Positions 36,211 to 45,288 of a DNA stretch of 64,000 nt are shown here, piece by piece. The DNA comes from Neisseria subflava (GTDB lineage: Bacteria > Pseudomonadota > Gammaproteobacteria > Burkholderiales > Neisseriaceae), in contig NZ_POXP01000001.1 of the NCBI RefSeq assembly GCF_003044935.1, positions 1,054,001 through 1,118,000 of the forward strand, in the 5' to 3' direction. The notes below the pieces were generated by a model. It was given only the letters and a program-made list of their open reading frames with translations, was not told where the DNA came from and did no database searches. Made by a program: the position numbers and the translations under genes. How positions within the stretch are numbered: position 1 is the first letter of the stretch; every line of letters starts with the position of its first letter.

Positions 36211-37806
36211 ATGTCCCAAGAAATCCTCGACCAAGTGCGCCGCCGCCGCACGTTTGCCATCATCTCCCACCCCGACGCGGGTAAAACCACGCTGACCGAA
36301 AAACTGCTGCTGTTTTCAGGTGCGATTCAAAGCGCGGGTACGGTGAAAGGTAAGAAAACCGGCAAATTCGCCACCTCCGACTGGATGGACATCGAGAAAC
36401 AGCGCGGCATTTCCGTCGCTTCGTCCGTAATGCAGTTCGACTACAAAGACCATACCGTCAACCTCTTGGACACGCCGGGACACCAAGACTTCTCCGAAGA
36501 CACCTACCGCGTTTTGACCGCCGTCGACAGCGCATTGATGGTCATCGATGCGGCAAAAGGTGTGGAAGCGCAAACCATCAAACTCTTGAACGTCTGCCGC
36601 CTGCGCAACACGCCGATTGTAACGTTCATGAACAAATACGACCGCGAAGTGCGCGATTCTCTGGAATTGCTGGACGAAGTGGAAAACATCCTGCAAATCC
36701 GCTGCGCGCCCGTCACCTGGCCGATCGGCATGGGTAAAAACTTCAAAGGCGTGTACCACATCCTGAACGACGAAATCTATCTCTTCGACGCGGGCGGCGA
36801 GCGTCTGCCGCACGAGTTCGACATCATCAAAGGCATCGACAATCCTGAATTGGAACAACGCTTTCCATTGGAAATCCAGCAGCTACGCGACGAAATCGAA
36901 TTGGTTCAGGCGGCATCGAACGAATTTAATCTCGATGAATTTCTCGCCGGTGAACTCACGCCCGTGTTCTTCGGATCGGCGATTAACAACTTCGGTATTC
37001 AGGAAATCCTCAATTCGTTGATCGACTGGGCGCCCGCGCCGAAACCGCGCGACGCGACCGTGCGCATGGTCGAGCCGGACGAGCCGAAATTTTCCGGATT
37101 TATCTTTAAAATCCAAGCCAATATGGACCCGAAACACCGCGACCGTATTGCCTTCTTGCGCGTCTGCTCCGGCAAATTCGAGCGCGGCATGAAGATGAAA
37201 CACCTGCGCATCAACCGCGAAATCGCCGCCTCCAGCGTGGTAACCTTCATGTCCCACGACCGTGAGCTGGTGGAAGAAGCCTACGCCGGAGACATCATCG
37301 GTATCCCGAACCACGGCAACATCCAAATCGGCGACAGCTTCTCCGAAGGCGAACAACTGGCGTTTACCGGCATCCCATTCTTCGCGCCCGAACTGTTCCG
37401 CAGCGTCCGCATCAAAAACCCTCTGAAAATCAAGCAACTGCAAAAAGGTTTGCAACAGCTTGGCGAAGAAGGCGCGGTACAGGTGTTCAAACCGATGAGC
37501 GGCGCAGATTTGATTTTGGGCGCGGTCGGCGTGTTGCAGTTTGAAGTCGTTACCTCGCGGCTCGCTAACGAATACGGCGTGGAAGCCGTGTTCGACAGCG
37601 CATCCATCTGGTCGGCGCGCTGGGTATCGTGCGAAGACAAGAAAAAGCTGGCAGAATTTGAAAAAGCCAATGCAGGCAATCTGTCGATAGACGCTGGCGG
37701 CAACCTCGCCTACCTCGCGCCTAACCGCGTCAACCTGAATCTGACGCAAGAACGCTGGCCGGACATCATGTTCCACGAAACGCGCGAGCATTCGGTTAAA
37801 CTGTAA
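36211..37806 (+). CDS. prfC: peptide chain release factor 3
   Basis: 531 residues. GTPase that removes RF1/RF2 from the ribosome after termination. G1 [10 protein letters not shown], switch [17 protein letters not shown] and NKYDRE (G4) are intact, followed by the domain II/III region ([19 protein letters not shown]). The length is that of the family. It ends at a DUS hairpin shared with the convergent TSUP gene. Confidence 0.97.
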   Translation: MSQEILDQVRRRRTFAIISHPDAGKTTLTEKLLLFSGAIQSAGTVKGKKTGKFATSDWMDIEKQRGISVASSVMQFDYKDHTVNLLDTPGHQDFSEDTYRVLTAVDSALMVIDAAKGVEAQTIKLLNVCRLRNTPIVTFMNKYDREVRDSLELLDEVENILQIRCAPVTWPIGMGKNFKGVYHILNDEIYLFDAGGERLPHEFDIIKGIDNPELEQRFPLEIQQLRDEIELVQAASNEFNLDEFLAGELTPVFFGSAINNFGIQEILNSLIDWAPAPKPRDATVRMVEPDEPKFSGFIFKIQANMDPKHRDRIAFLRVCSGKFERGMKMKHLRINREIAASSVVTFMSHDRELVEEAYAGDIIGIPNHGNIQIGDSFSEGEQLAFTGIPFFAPELFRSVRIKNPLKIKQLQKGLQQLGEEGAVQVFKPMSGADLILGAVGVLQFEVVTSRLANEYGVEAVFDSASIWSARWVSCEDKKKLAEFEKANAGNLSIDAGGNLAYLAPNRVNLNLTQERWPDIMFHETREHSVKL

Positions 37807-37809
37807 AAC

Positions 37810-37847
37810 AAAAAGGCCGTCTGAAACTTCCAGACGGCCTTTTTTTC
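37810..37847. terminator. bidirectional DUS-derived terminator
   Basis: AAAAAGGCCGTCTG and CAGACGGCCTTTTTTT form the stem; the right arm reads TCCAGACGGCCT, so only one arm is a complete DUS. Confidence 0.85.
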
Positions 37848-37855
37848 ATTCGATA

Positions 37856-38635
37856 TCAACCCAATAAATCCCAAGCAAACTTTCCAATGGTTAGACACAG
37901 CAGCAACATAAATCCGTAACGCAGCAGTTTGGTTCCGCCGCGCATTGCCAAGCGCGCGCCGACCACGCCGCCGCACAAGTTCGCCGCTGCCAACGGTATC
38001 GCCCATGCCCACACAACATGGCCTTGCGGAATAAAAAACTTCAACGCGGCAAGATTGGTGGTCGAATTGATGACCTTTGCCGAGGCGTTCGCCGCCAGAA
38101 AATCGTAGCCGTAAAAGCGGACGAACACAAAAGCCAGCAGGCTGCCCGTTCCCGGCCCGAACACGCCGTCGTAAAACCCGATTAACGCGCCGAAAAATAA
38201 GCCCCATAAAGTTTCGCGGCGTGTCAGCTTTTCAGTGCGCACCGTCTGCCCCAAGTCTTTTTTCAAAAAAGTGTACAGACACATGGCAATCATGATGACC
38301 AACATTGCCGGTTTCATGTATTGCACAGGGAAATACACCACCGTTTTCGCGCCCAAATATGAAGCGGCAAATGCCAACGCCGCGGCAGGCAGCAGCATTT
38401 TCCACGGTACGGGGATTCGGCGCAGATATTGCCCCGTCGCGGTCAACGTGCCGCAGCAGGAAGCAAATTTATTGACACCCATCACCGAGGCCACAGGCGT
38501 AGCATTTGGCAATAGGTTGAACAATCCGGGAATCTGCAACAGTCCGCCTCCGCCAACCGCCGCATCCATCAGCCCGGCGGCAAAGCCAACCAATACCAGA
38601 TAATAAAAAAACGAATCTGCAAGCATAATGTCCAT
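37856..38635 (-). CDS. TSUP (TauE/SafE) family membrane transporter
   Basis: 259 residues from MDIMLADSFFYYL; a start 9 bases later is also reasonable. About eight helices. The repeats GFAAGLMDAAVGGGGLLQIPGLF near the start and LIGFYDGVFGPGTGSLLAFVFV in the second half are the usual TSUP motifs. Members move sulphite, sulphonates or other organic anions across the inner membrane. Substrate unknown. Convergent with prfC. Confidence 0.87.
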   Translation of the reverse strand: MDIMLADSFFYYLVLVGFAAGLMDAAVGGGGLLQIPGLFNLLPNATPVASVMGVNKFASCCGTLTATGQYLRRIPVPWKMLLPAAALAFAASYLGAKTVVYFPVQYMKPAMLVIMIAMCLYTFLKKDLGQTVRTEKLTRRETLWGLFFGALIGFYDGVFGPGTGSLLAFVFVRFYGYDFLAANASAKVINSTTNLAALKFFIPQGHVVWAWAIPLAAANLCGGVVGARLAMRGGTKLLRYGFMLLLCLTIGKFAWDLLG

Positions 38636-38686
38636 CTCTAAAAAGCAAAGCGATTTTGCGCGTATTTGCCTATTCCGACAACCTAC

Positions 38687-38734
38687 AAGGCCGTCTGAAA
38701 ATAAGAAACCATATCCTGTTTTCAGACGGCCTTT
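38687..38734. terminator. DUS inverted repeat between divergent genes
   Basis: AAGGCCGTCTGAAAA and TTTTCAGACGGCCTT with a 20-base loop, upstream of both the TSUP and YqhA-like genes. Confidence 0.5.
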
Positions 38735-38821
38735 CTTTTTCAATTCAGCCGCTCAAATTGCAGCTTAAAAATTTTTCCATTAAAATGCCGCCCCTTATCT
38801 TTCCTACACACAACACATTAT

Positions 38822-39367
38822 ATGGAACATTCCACCCCGACCAAACGCACAGCCCACGACCGAATGGGCATCTTCGCGCATTTCATTTTCGCCAGCCGCT
38901 GGCTGCAACTGCCGATTTATATAGGCCTGATTATCGCCCAAGTCATTTATGCCTGTAAGTTCCTCAAATCCTTGTGGCACTTGGTATCCAATTTCAGCAT
39001 CATGGATGAAAACACCATCATGATCGCCGTATTGAACCTGATTGATGTCGTGATGATTGCCAACCTGCTGACCATGGTCATTGTCGGAGGCTACGAAACC
39101 TTCGTTTCCCGCCTACACGTTGACGAACATCCCGACCAACCCGAATGGCTCAGCCATGTCAATGCTTCGGTTTTGAAGGTTAAGCTGTCGATGTCCATCA
39201 TCAGCATTTCCTCCATCCATCTGCTGCAAACCTTCCTCAACGCCGCCAATCTGTCGGAAAAACAAATCATGTGGCAATGTATTACCCACATCTGTTTCCT
39301 GATTTCCGCCCTCGCCATGGCTTTAACAGACAAAATCGTGTACAGCACGACGCATAAAGCGCATTGA
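38822..39367 (+). CDS. UPF0114 (YqhA) membrane protein
   Basis: 181 residues with three to four helices. [20 protein letters not shown] at the start, [26 protein letters not shown] in the middle and [21 protein letters not shown] are characteristic of the YqhA/UPF0114 family. The function is unknown. It is followed by a DUS terminator convergent with the BASS transporter gene. Confidence 0.88.
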   Translation: MEHSTPTKRTAHDRMGIFAHFIFASRWLQLPIYIGLIIAQVIYACKFLKSLWHLVSNFSIMDENTIMIAVLNLIDVVMIANLLTMVIVGGYETFVSRLHVDEHPDQPEWLSHVNASVLKVKLSMSIISISSIHLLQTFLNAANLSEKQIMWQCITHICFLISALAMALTDKIVYSTTHKAH

Positions 39368-39380
39368 TAAAAAGCAATCA

Positions 39381-39413
39381 AAAGGCCGTCTGAAATATTT
39401 CAGACGGCCTTTT
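39381..39413. terminator. bidirectional DUS terminator
   Basis: AAAAGGCCGTCTGAAA and TTTCAGACGGCCTTTT with a 2-base centre beyond the arms. Confidence 0.85.
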
Positions 39414-39435
39414 GTTATCTGGCAATGTTTACAGC

Positions 39436-40386
39436 TTATTGCTTACGCTTGTCCCACCAGGCAAACAAATTGCCCAAAACCGTTCCCGATACAGAGTGCC
39501 AAACGCAGGCAACGGCGGCGGCAACAGCAGACTCGGCATTACCGGGGAAGAATTTAGCGCTCAAACCGGTGGCAAGTCCGGCATTTTGTACGCCGACTTC
39601 GATGGCAAGGGTGCGTTTTTTGGCGGTGTTCATGCCGGTCAGTGCGCCGCTGTAATAGCCAAGGATGTAGCCGCCAATGTTGTGGGCAGCGATGGCGAGT
39701 ACCATCACGAAGGCGGATTCAGCAAAGCGGTGGCCATGAACGGCAGCAACGCCACCAACGATGCAGGCAAACGCGACAACGGCAACGGCTGGCATAATCG
39801 CGCGCACGTCTTCAAACCAATGTTTTTTATGCAGCAATATATTGGCGGCAGAACCGATAACGACGGGCAACAGGGTAACGAGCAGCATAAATTTGAACAT
39901 ACCCCAGCCGTCCATTTCGACAGTTTGTCCGACCAAATAAGTCATCCACAGCGGCGTCATCACAGGCGCGAGGACGGTAGAAACAGTGGTCATGCCAACC
40001 GAAAAGGCAACATCGCCTTTAGCCAAAAAACTCATGATATTGGACGAAACACCGCCCGGGCAGGTACCGACCAAAACCAAACCCAGCGTCAATCCGGGCG
40101 AGAGGTCAAAGGCTCTGGCAATGCCGATGGCGAGCAAGGGCATAATCGTGTATTGGGCGATGGCACCGATAAAAATATCGAGCGGACGTTGCGCCAGAAT
40201 TTGATAATCTTCTTTGCCCAAAGTCATGCCCATACCGAGCATGATGATGCCGAGTACGACAACTTGCGTATCGCCTTTTACCCATGAAAAAGTGGCAGGC
40301 TCAATAAAGGCGATGATGGAGGCAAGGACGATAATCAGGGCGGTGAAGCGGGTCATTTGCCGACTGATTGCGGTTAGAAAGTTCAT
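39436..40386 (-). CDS. bile acid:sodium symporter (BASS) family transporter
   Basis: 316 residues from MNFLTAISRQMTRF, with about ten helices. The two inverted-repeat crossings are visible: LVGTCPGGVSSNIMSFLAKGDVAFSV (repeat 1) and IEVGVQNAGLATGLSAKFF (repeat 2), which form the sodium sites in ASBT homologues. The sequence is clearly a different paralogue from the structurally studied meningococcal ASBT. Bacterial substrates range from organic anions to pantoate; not determinable here. Confidence 0.9.
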   Translation of the reverse strand: MNFLTAISRQMTRFTALIIVLASIIAFIEPATFSWVKGDTQVVVLGIIMLGMGMTLGKEDYQILAQRPLDIFIGAIAQYTIMPLLAIGIARAFDLSPGLTLGLVLVGTCPGGVSSNIMSFLAKGDVAFSVGMTTVSTVLAPVMTPLWMTYLVGQTVEMDGWGMFKFMLLVTLLPVVIGSAANILLHKKHWFEDVRAIMPAVAVVAFACIVGGVAAVHGHRFAESAFVMVLAIAAHNIGGYILGYYSGALTGMNTAKKRTLAIEVGVQNAGLATGLSAKFFPGNAESAVAAAVACVWHSVSGTVLGNLFAWWDKRKQ

Positions 40387-40538
40387 GTTTTTACTCCTTT
40401 GTATGTTCTTATCATGACAATAATTGCCATAATTTAACACATGTTAACTCTTTAGCGCAATAACAGTCACGAAACAAGAAGCCCGCCTCCAATAATGTTT
40501 AAAAATAAACTCAACCGGTTCCGTCCCATATCGACACA

Positions 40539-40568
40539 AAGGCCGTCTGAAACTTTTCAGACGGCCTT
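40539..40568. terminator. DUS terminator near yicC
   Basis: AAAGGCCGTCTGAAA and TTTCAGACGGCCTTG with a short loop; on the minus strand it follows yicC. Confidence 0.75.
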
Positions 40569-40590
40569 GTTTTATCTGTTCGTTATCGAT

Positions 40591-41478
40591 TTATTCGATA
40601 TTTTGAACCTGTTCGCGCATTTGTTCGATTAAGACTTTCAGTTCAACCGACGCTTGCGTGCATTCGGCGGCGATGGCCTTGCTGCCCAATGTATTGGCCT
40701 CGCGGTTGAGTTCCTGCATTAGGAAATCCAAACGTTTGCCTGCGCTGCCCTTGCCTTCGGTAACGATGCGGCGCACTTCGGCGATATGGGTGCGCAAACG
40801 GCTGAATTCCTCATCCACATCGGATTTTTGGATGAATAAAGCAAATTCCTGTTGCAAACGGTCGTTGTCGATATTGCCGACGGCTTCTGCCAAACGGGCT
40901 TTGACTTTGTCCATATGCGCCTGAAGCAGGCTGGGGAACAATTCGTTCAAAGCGTCCACAATCTCTTCCATGCCGTCCAGGCGTTGCAACAGGTGCTCGC
41001 CCAGTTTTTTGCCTTCACGTTTGCGAGCTGCTGCAAACTCTTTCAACGCGCTGGTCAATAAATCTTTAACACCTTTGGCCAAAGCTTCGGCATCTTCGCC
41101 CTGACCCGCCAAAACGCCGGGAAAACGCAAAACATCGGCCACGCTCAATTTGGCAAAATCATGCTCCTTGCGCCAAGTTTTGTTCAAATGCGCCAGTTGG
41201 GCAACCAAATCCTGATTGACCTCCAAAGTCTGTCCGCCCGAGGATGCGTCCTGCAGCTGGATGCGGCATTCCAATTTACCGCGCGCCACGGCTGCGGCAA
41301 TCTGCTCGCGCAACGCGCCTTCCAAATAGCGCAACTCTTCCGGCATACGGAATTGGACATCCAAATAACGATGGTTGACCGCGCGGATTTCCAAATTAAT
41401 CCGCTTGCCGCCGCATTCGCCTGTGGCATTGGCAAAGCCGGTCATGCTGTGGATTTGAATATTTCGTCTTGTAGCCAT
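40591..41478 (-). CDS. yicC: YicC-family endoribonuclease
   Basis: 295 residues. N-terminal YicC domain (SMTGFANATGECGGKRINLEIRAVNHRYLDVQFR) and C-terminal DUF1732 end (GKGSAGKRLDFLMQELNREANTLGSKA). E. coli YicC is a toroidal endoribonuclease that degrades small RNAs, which is established; the role here is by homology. Divergent from rph, itself an RNase, with about 137 bases between. Confidence 0.93.
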   Translation of the reverse strand: MATRRNIQIHSMTGFANATGECGGKRINLEIRAVNHRYLDVQFRMPEELRYLEGALREQIAAAVARGKLECRIQLQDASSGGQTLEVNQDLVAQLAHLNKTWRKEHDFAKLSVADVLRFPGVLAGQGEDAEALAKGVKDLLTSALKEFAAARKREGKKLGEHLLQRLDGMEEIVDALNELFPSLLQAHMDKVKARLAEAVGNIDNDRLQQEFALFIQKSDVDEEFSRLRTHIAEVRRIVTEGKGSAGKRLDFLMQELNREANTLGSKAIAAECTQASVELKVLIEQMREQVQNIE

Positions 41479-41615
41479 GGTTTTACTCCGTTTTCAAATA
41501 CGAGTGAAAGTACGGATACTATAACACACCCGACTGCCGATTTTCAGACGGCCTTTGCCGCCAAATTCCTCTATAATTCAAGGCAACCTGTTTTTTATTT
41601 CCCCAAAGGACCATC

Positions 41616-42344
41616 ATGAGCGACTACACACGCACCGGCCGCGCCGCCGACAGCCTGCGCAACATCAAAATTACCCCAAACTTTCTTCCCCACGCCGACG
41701 GCTCCTGCCTCATCGAGTGCGGCAACACCAAAGTGATTTGCACCGCCTCCATCGACGAAAATGTCCCACCGTTCCTGCGCGGTAAAGAGCAAGGCTGGGT
41801 AACGGCCGAATACGGTATGCTGCCTGCTTCCACTGCCTCCCGTATGCGCCGCGAGGCCGCCGCAGGCAAACAGTCCGGCCGCACACAAGAAATCCAACGC
41901 CTGATCGGCCGCTCCCTGCGTGCCGTCGTCGATATGGAAAAACTCGGCGAACGCCAAATCCTGATTGACTGCGACGTCATCCAAGCCGACGGCGGCACGC
42001 GTACCGCCTCCATTACCGGCGCCTACGTTGCCCTGCAAATCGCCGTGGACAAACTCCTTTCAGACGGCCTCATCAGCGAAAACCCCATCCGCGAAGCCGT
42101 TGCCGCCGTTTCCGCCGGCGTGGTGGGCGGCGTACCGCTTTTGGACTTGGACTATCCCGAAGACTCAGGCTGCGACAGCGACGTCAACATTATCATGACC
42201 GCATCCGGCAAAATCATCGAAATCCAAGGTACGGCCGAAGGCGCACCGTTCAGCATCGAAGAATTGGGCAAACTCATTGCCCTCGCGCATAAAGGCATTG
42301 CCGAATTGGTCCAACACCAAAAAGCCGCCCTTTTGTCCCGATAA
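41616..42344 (+). CDS. rph: ribonuclease PH
   Basis: 242 residues, full length. Phosphorolytic 3'-end trimming of tRNA precursors. [23 protein letters not shown] at the start, the [17 protein letters not shown]-type motif and [18 protein letters not shown] (phosphate/catalytic loop) are intact. A DUS is encoded in frame as LSDGL near residue 150. A single DUS lies in its leader (about 41541). Confidence 0.97.
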   Translation: MSDYTRTGRAADSLRNIKITPNFLPHADGSCLIECGNTKVICTASIDENVPPFLRGKEQGWVTAEYGMLPASTASRMRREAAAGKQSGRTQEIQRLIGRSLRAVVDMEKLGERQILIDCDVIQADGGTRTASITGAYVALQIAVDKLLSDGLISENPIREAVAAVSAGVVGGVPLLDLDYPEDSGCDSDVNIIMTASGKIIEIQGTAEGAPFSIEELGKLIALAHKGIAELVQHQKAALLSR

Positions 42345-42349
42345 GCAGC

Positions 42350-42383
42350 AAGGCCGTCTGAAAGATTTCAGACGGCCTTTTTT
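42350..42383 (+). terminator. DUS terminator after rph
   Basis: AAGGCCGTCTGAAA and TTTCAGACGGCCTTTTTT with a 2-base loop remainder and a T-run. Confidence 0.85.
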
Positions 42384-42515
42384 AACCCCGTCCATTTATG
42401 CGCATTTACTCAAAAAAGCGCGTCCCATCCTTGAATTTCATGTAAAAAATAGTAATAATAACCCTTTTTCCAGCAAACCAAGCTGCCCGACAAACCCCAC
42501 AAGAAAGCACGAAAC

Positions 42516-43736
42516 ATGGCGTTAATCGTACATAAATACGGCGGCACATCAGTAGGCTCGCCCGAACGCATCAAAAACGTAGCCAAACGTGTCGCCAAAG
42601 CCCGCGCCGAAGGACACGACATCGTAGTCGTCGTATCCGCCATGAGCGGCGAAACCAACCGACTGGTCGCCCTGGCGCACGAAATGCAAGAACATCCCGA
42701 TCCGCGCGAGCTGGACGTCGTCCTTGCCACCGGCGAACAAGTAACCATCGGCCTGCTGGCCATGGCCCTGAAAGACATCGGCGTTGACGCCAAAAGCTAC
42801 ACCGGCTGGCAGGTTGCCCTCAAAACCGACACTTCCCACACCAAAGCCCGCATCGAAAGCATCGATGACGAAAAAATGCGTGCCGATCTCGCCGAGGGCA
42901 AAGTCGTTATCGTAGCCGGTTTCCAAGGCATCAGCAGCGAAGGCAATATCTCAACCCTCGGCCGCGGCGGTTCGGACACCTCTGCCGTTGCCATCGCCGC
43001 AGCCCTCAAAGCCGACGAATGCCAAATTTACACCGACGTGGACGGCGTTTACACCACCGACCCGCGCGTCGTACCCGAAGCACGCCGCATGGACACGATC
43101 ACATTCGAAGAAATGATCGAATTGGCCAGCCTCGGCTCAAAAGTTTTACAAATCCGCTCCGTAGAATTCGCCGGAAAATACAAAGTGCGCCTGCGCGTAC
43201 TCAGCAGCCTGCAAGATGGTGGCAACGGCACCCTGATTACCTTTGAAGAGGACGACAACATGGAAAGAGCAGCCGTAACCGGTATCGCATTCGACAAAAA
43301 CCAAGCCCGCATCAACGTACGCGGCGTACCCGACAAACCCGGCGTTGCCTACCAAATCCTCGGCGCAGTTGCCGATGCCAACATCGAAGTCGACATGATC
43401 ATCCAAAATGTCGGTAGCGAAGGCACAACAGACTTCTCCTTCACCGTTCCACGTGGAGACTACAAACAAACCATCGAACTCCTGCAACAACGCCAAGACA
43501 GCATCGGCGCCGCCTGCATCGATGGCGACGACACCGTATGCAAAGTCTCCGCCGTCGGCTTGGGCATGCGTTCACACGTCGGCGTGGCCGCCAAAATCTT
43601 CCGCACCCTCGCAGAAGAAGGCATCAACATCCAAATGATTTCAACTTCCGAAATCAAAGTATCCGTCCTGATTGACGAAAAATACATGGAACTGGCTACC
43701 CGCGTTCTGCATAAAGCATTCGACTTAGGCAACTAA
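42516..43736 (+). CDS. lysC: aspartate kinase
   Basis: 406 residues. First step of the lysine/threonine/methionine and diaminopimelate pathways. The KYGGTSVGS nucleotide site is at residues 7-15, catalytic FQGISSEGNISTLGRGGSDTSAVAIA follows, and two ACT domains (about 265-405) would bind the feedback inhibitor. The length matches the monofunctional type. Transcription ends at a DUS terminator. Confidence 0.97.
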   Translation: MALIVHKYGGTSVGSPERIKNVAKRVAKARAEGHDIVVVVSAMSGETNRLVALAHEMQEHPDPRELDVVLATGEQVTIGLLAMALKDIGVDAKSYTGWQVALKTDTSHTKARIESIDDEKMRADLAEGKVVIVAGFQGISSEGNISTLGRGGSDTSAVAIAAALKADECQIYTDVDGVYTTDPRVVPEARRMDTITFEEMIELASLGSKVLQIRSVEFAGKYKVRLRVLSSLQDGGNGTLITFEEDDNMERAAVTGIAFDKNQARINVRGVPDKPGVAYQILGAVADANIEVDMIIQNVGSEGTTDFSFTVPRGDYKQTIELLQQRQDSIGAACIDGDDTVCKVSAVGLGMRSHVGVAAKIFRTLAEEGINIQMISTSEIKVSVLIDEKYMELATRVLHKAFDLGN

Positions 43737-43748
43737 TTCCAGCCAATC

Positions 43749-43793
43749 AAAAAGGCCGTCTGAAACTTTATTGTTTCAGACGGCCTTTTTTAT
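43749..43793 (+). terminator. DUS terminator after lysC
   Basis: AAAAGGCCGTCTGAAAC and GTTTCAGACGGCCTTTTTT; strong stem and T-run. Confidence 0.9.
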
Positions 43794-43955
43794 TTCCATT
43801 ACATAAATCAACAACATCTTAATAAAAAAATCTACTTTAGCTCAAAACAGTGTAGCCTTGCTTATTATTACCCTTGTTAATTTCATTATATGTTCAATAT
43901 TTTACAACCATCCACCTTCGCCGTTTAATTCCAAAAACATACCACTTAACCTAAT

Positions 43956-43983
43956 TTGAGAAAAATAAACAAATCTGTAATAA
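43956..43983 (+). promoter_or_regulatory. candidate promoter of the lipoprotein gene
   Basis: TTGAGA, 16 bases, TAATAA (overlapping TAAAAT); the leader would be about 80 bases. Confidence 0.4.
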
Positions 43984-44072
43984 AATAGAACAAAAGTACA
44001 AACAATTATCTACGCTCATCAATAAAAACAAATTTCCCCCAATTTTCTCCTAACTTAAGAAGGAATCTTAAT

Positions 44073-44723
44073 ATGAACGTATTAAACAAATTCGGTATGC
44101 TAATCTTGACCGCTTCCCTGCTGGCAGCCTGCGGCGACTCCGGTAATAAAGGCAGCAGCGACAAACCGGCAGAACAAGTTACCCAAAGCGAATCTAGCTC
44201 TGCCAACAAATACGAAAAAGCCCTGAGCGAATTCCCTGAAGCAGATCCTAAACTGGCCGAACCTATCGTCATTTCCGATAAAAAATCCCCGGACGGTCTT
44301 GCCGAATTACAAAAATTCATTCATTTCACCACTGGTGAAGAAGCACAAAACATCGGCAAAATGGGACAAGAATTGCAACAACTGGCCAGCCAAGGTAAAG
44401 AAAAAGAAGCTTTGGAGCAGATGAACAAACTGACGGCCGCACTGGAACAATTCCATCAGAGCGCAGCTGCTCTCGATATCAAAGATCCTGAAATCAAAGC
44501 AGTTATGGATCGTACACTGCAAGTCAGCAGTGCTGCCAACAACCTGATGATTTATGCAGGTAAGTATTCTTCTGAGTTGACTATCGATGGCAAAGATAAA
44601 GATTCGCTCAAATTTGCCAAAGATTTCCAAGACAAATCTCAAAAATTGCAAGAAACCCTGCGTGCAGCCAATCAAGAAGTAGAAAAGGCTGCCACAGCCT
44701 TAGGCAAGAAATATTCCCAATAA
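44073..44723 (+). CDS. helical lipoprotein of unknown function
   Basis: 216 residues. A lipoprotein signal ends in SLLAAC (Cys20), followed by a flexible stretch rich in Gly, Ser and Asp, which would favour outer-membrane sorting. The rest is predicted mostly helical with Gln/Lys/Glu-rich segments (for example ELQQLASQGKEKEALEQMNKL and DFQDKSQKLQETLRAANQEVEK), so a coiled-coil or helical bundle is likely. No family is recognised. An independent unit with its own promoter and a non-DUS terminator. Confidence 0.8.
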   Translation: MNVLNKFGMLILTASLLAACGDSGNKGSSDKPAEQVTQSESSSANKYEKALSEFPEADPKLAEPIVISDKKSPDGLAELQKFIHFTTGEEAQNIGKMGQELQQLASQGKEKEALEQMNKLTAALEQFHQSAAALDIKDPEIKAVMDRTLQVSSAANNLMIYAGKYSSELTIDGKDKDSLKFAKDFQDKSQKLQETLRAANQEVEKAATALGKKYSQ

Positions 44724-44748
44724 GCCTATTGTTTCCAATAAATAGCAG

Positions 44749-44778
44749 AAAGGGACATCATCAAAATGTCCCTTTGTT
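44749..44778 (+). terminator. intrinsic terminator without DUS
   Basis: AAAGGGACA and TGTCCCTTT form a 9-bp stem. One of few terminators here that does not use a DUS, although a single DUS follows at 44784-44795. Confidence 0.75.
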
Positions 44779-44810
44779 TATATTCAGACGGCCTTGAATA
44801 TCTCCAACAC

Positions 44811-45251
44811 TCAATCCTTCCCTTCTCTCGAAAAATGCTCAATCTCGAATCCACTCTGACGATACGCTCGGAAACGGTCTCGGGCTTCGGCCAAATCTTC
44901 TAAGCTGTTGCCGACAATTTCAAGGATACGGTTTGGAATGGCCGGGGCTTGGCTCCAAAAATCGGCAGACAGGTTTAAAACCGTGCGATCCTGCGGAATA
45001 TTCGGCAATGCGTTTCCAAACGCAAGCAATACCGGCGTTTCAGACGGCATGGGGTCGATAGGCAACCAGACTTCATGCGGAATAAAGCTTTCGGGAATCT
45101 GCTGCCACAAATCAACGTCGAGTTGCTGTACTGCCGCAGCAGAATCCGACCACACCAAAATCTGCCCGCCATCGCGTATGGCGTGTGCAATCAAGCGGCA
45201 GGCAAAGGCGGCCGGCTGGGCAACGTGTGTATAAAAATTGGCTTTAGGCAT
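44811..45251 (-). CDS. holC: DNA polymerase III chi subunit
   Basis: 146 residues. HolC links the clamp loader to SSB during replication. NFYTHVAQPAAFACRLIAHAI at the start, VWSDSAAAVQQLDVDLWQ, ESFIPHEVW and the RFRAYRQSGFEIEHF end match the family. An AT-type DUS is embedded (read as MPSET). It is 37 bases beyond the ccoI stop and on the same strand. Confidence 0.93.
   Translation of the reverse strand: MPKANFYTHVAQPAAFACRLIAHAIRDGGQILVWSDSAAAVQQLDVDLWQQIPESFIPHEVWLPIDPMPSETPVLLAFGNALPNIPQDRTVLNLSADFWSQAPAIPNRILEIVGNSLEDLAEARDRFRAYRQSGFEIEHFSREGKD
45039..45050 (-). repeat. AT-dialect DUS inside holC
   Basis: ATGCCGTCTGAA (minus strand), the meningococcal/gonococcal dialect, rare in this AG-DUS sequence. 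Confidence 0.9.
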
Positions 45252-45288
45252 GGCGTATTCTTTCGTTTAGGCAATGGATTTACTGTTT

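Larger units (their letters stand above)
43737..44072. other. AT-rich leader of the lipoprotein gene
   Basis: Contains the lysC terminator, then about 280 AT-rich bases with a candidate promoter near 43956-43983. No extra gene is evident. Confidence 0.55.
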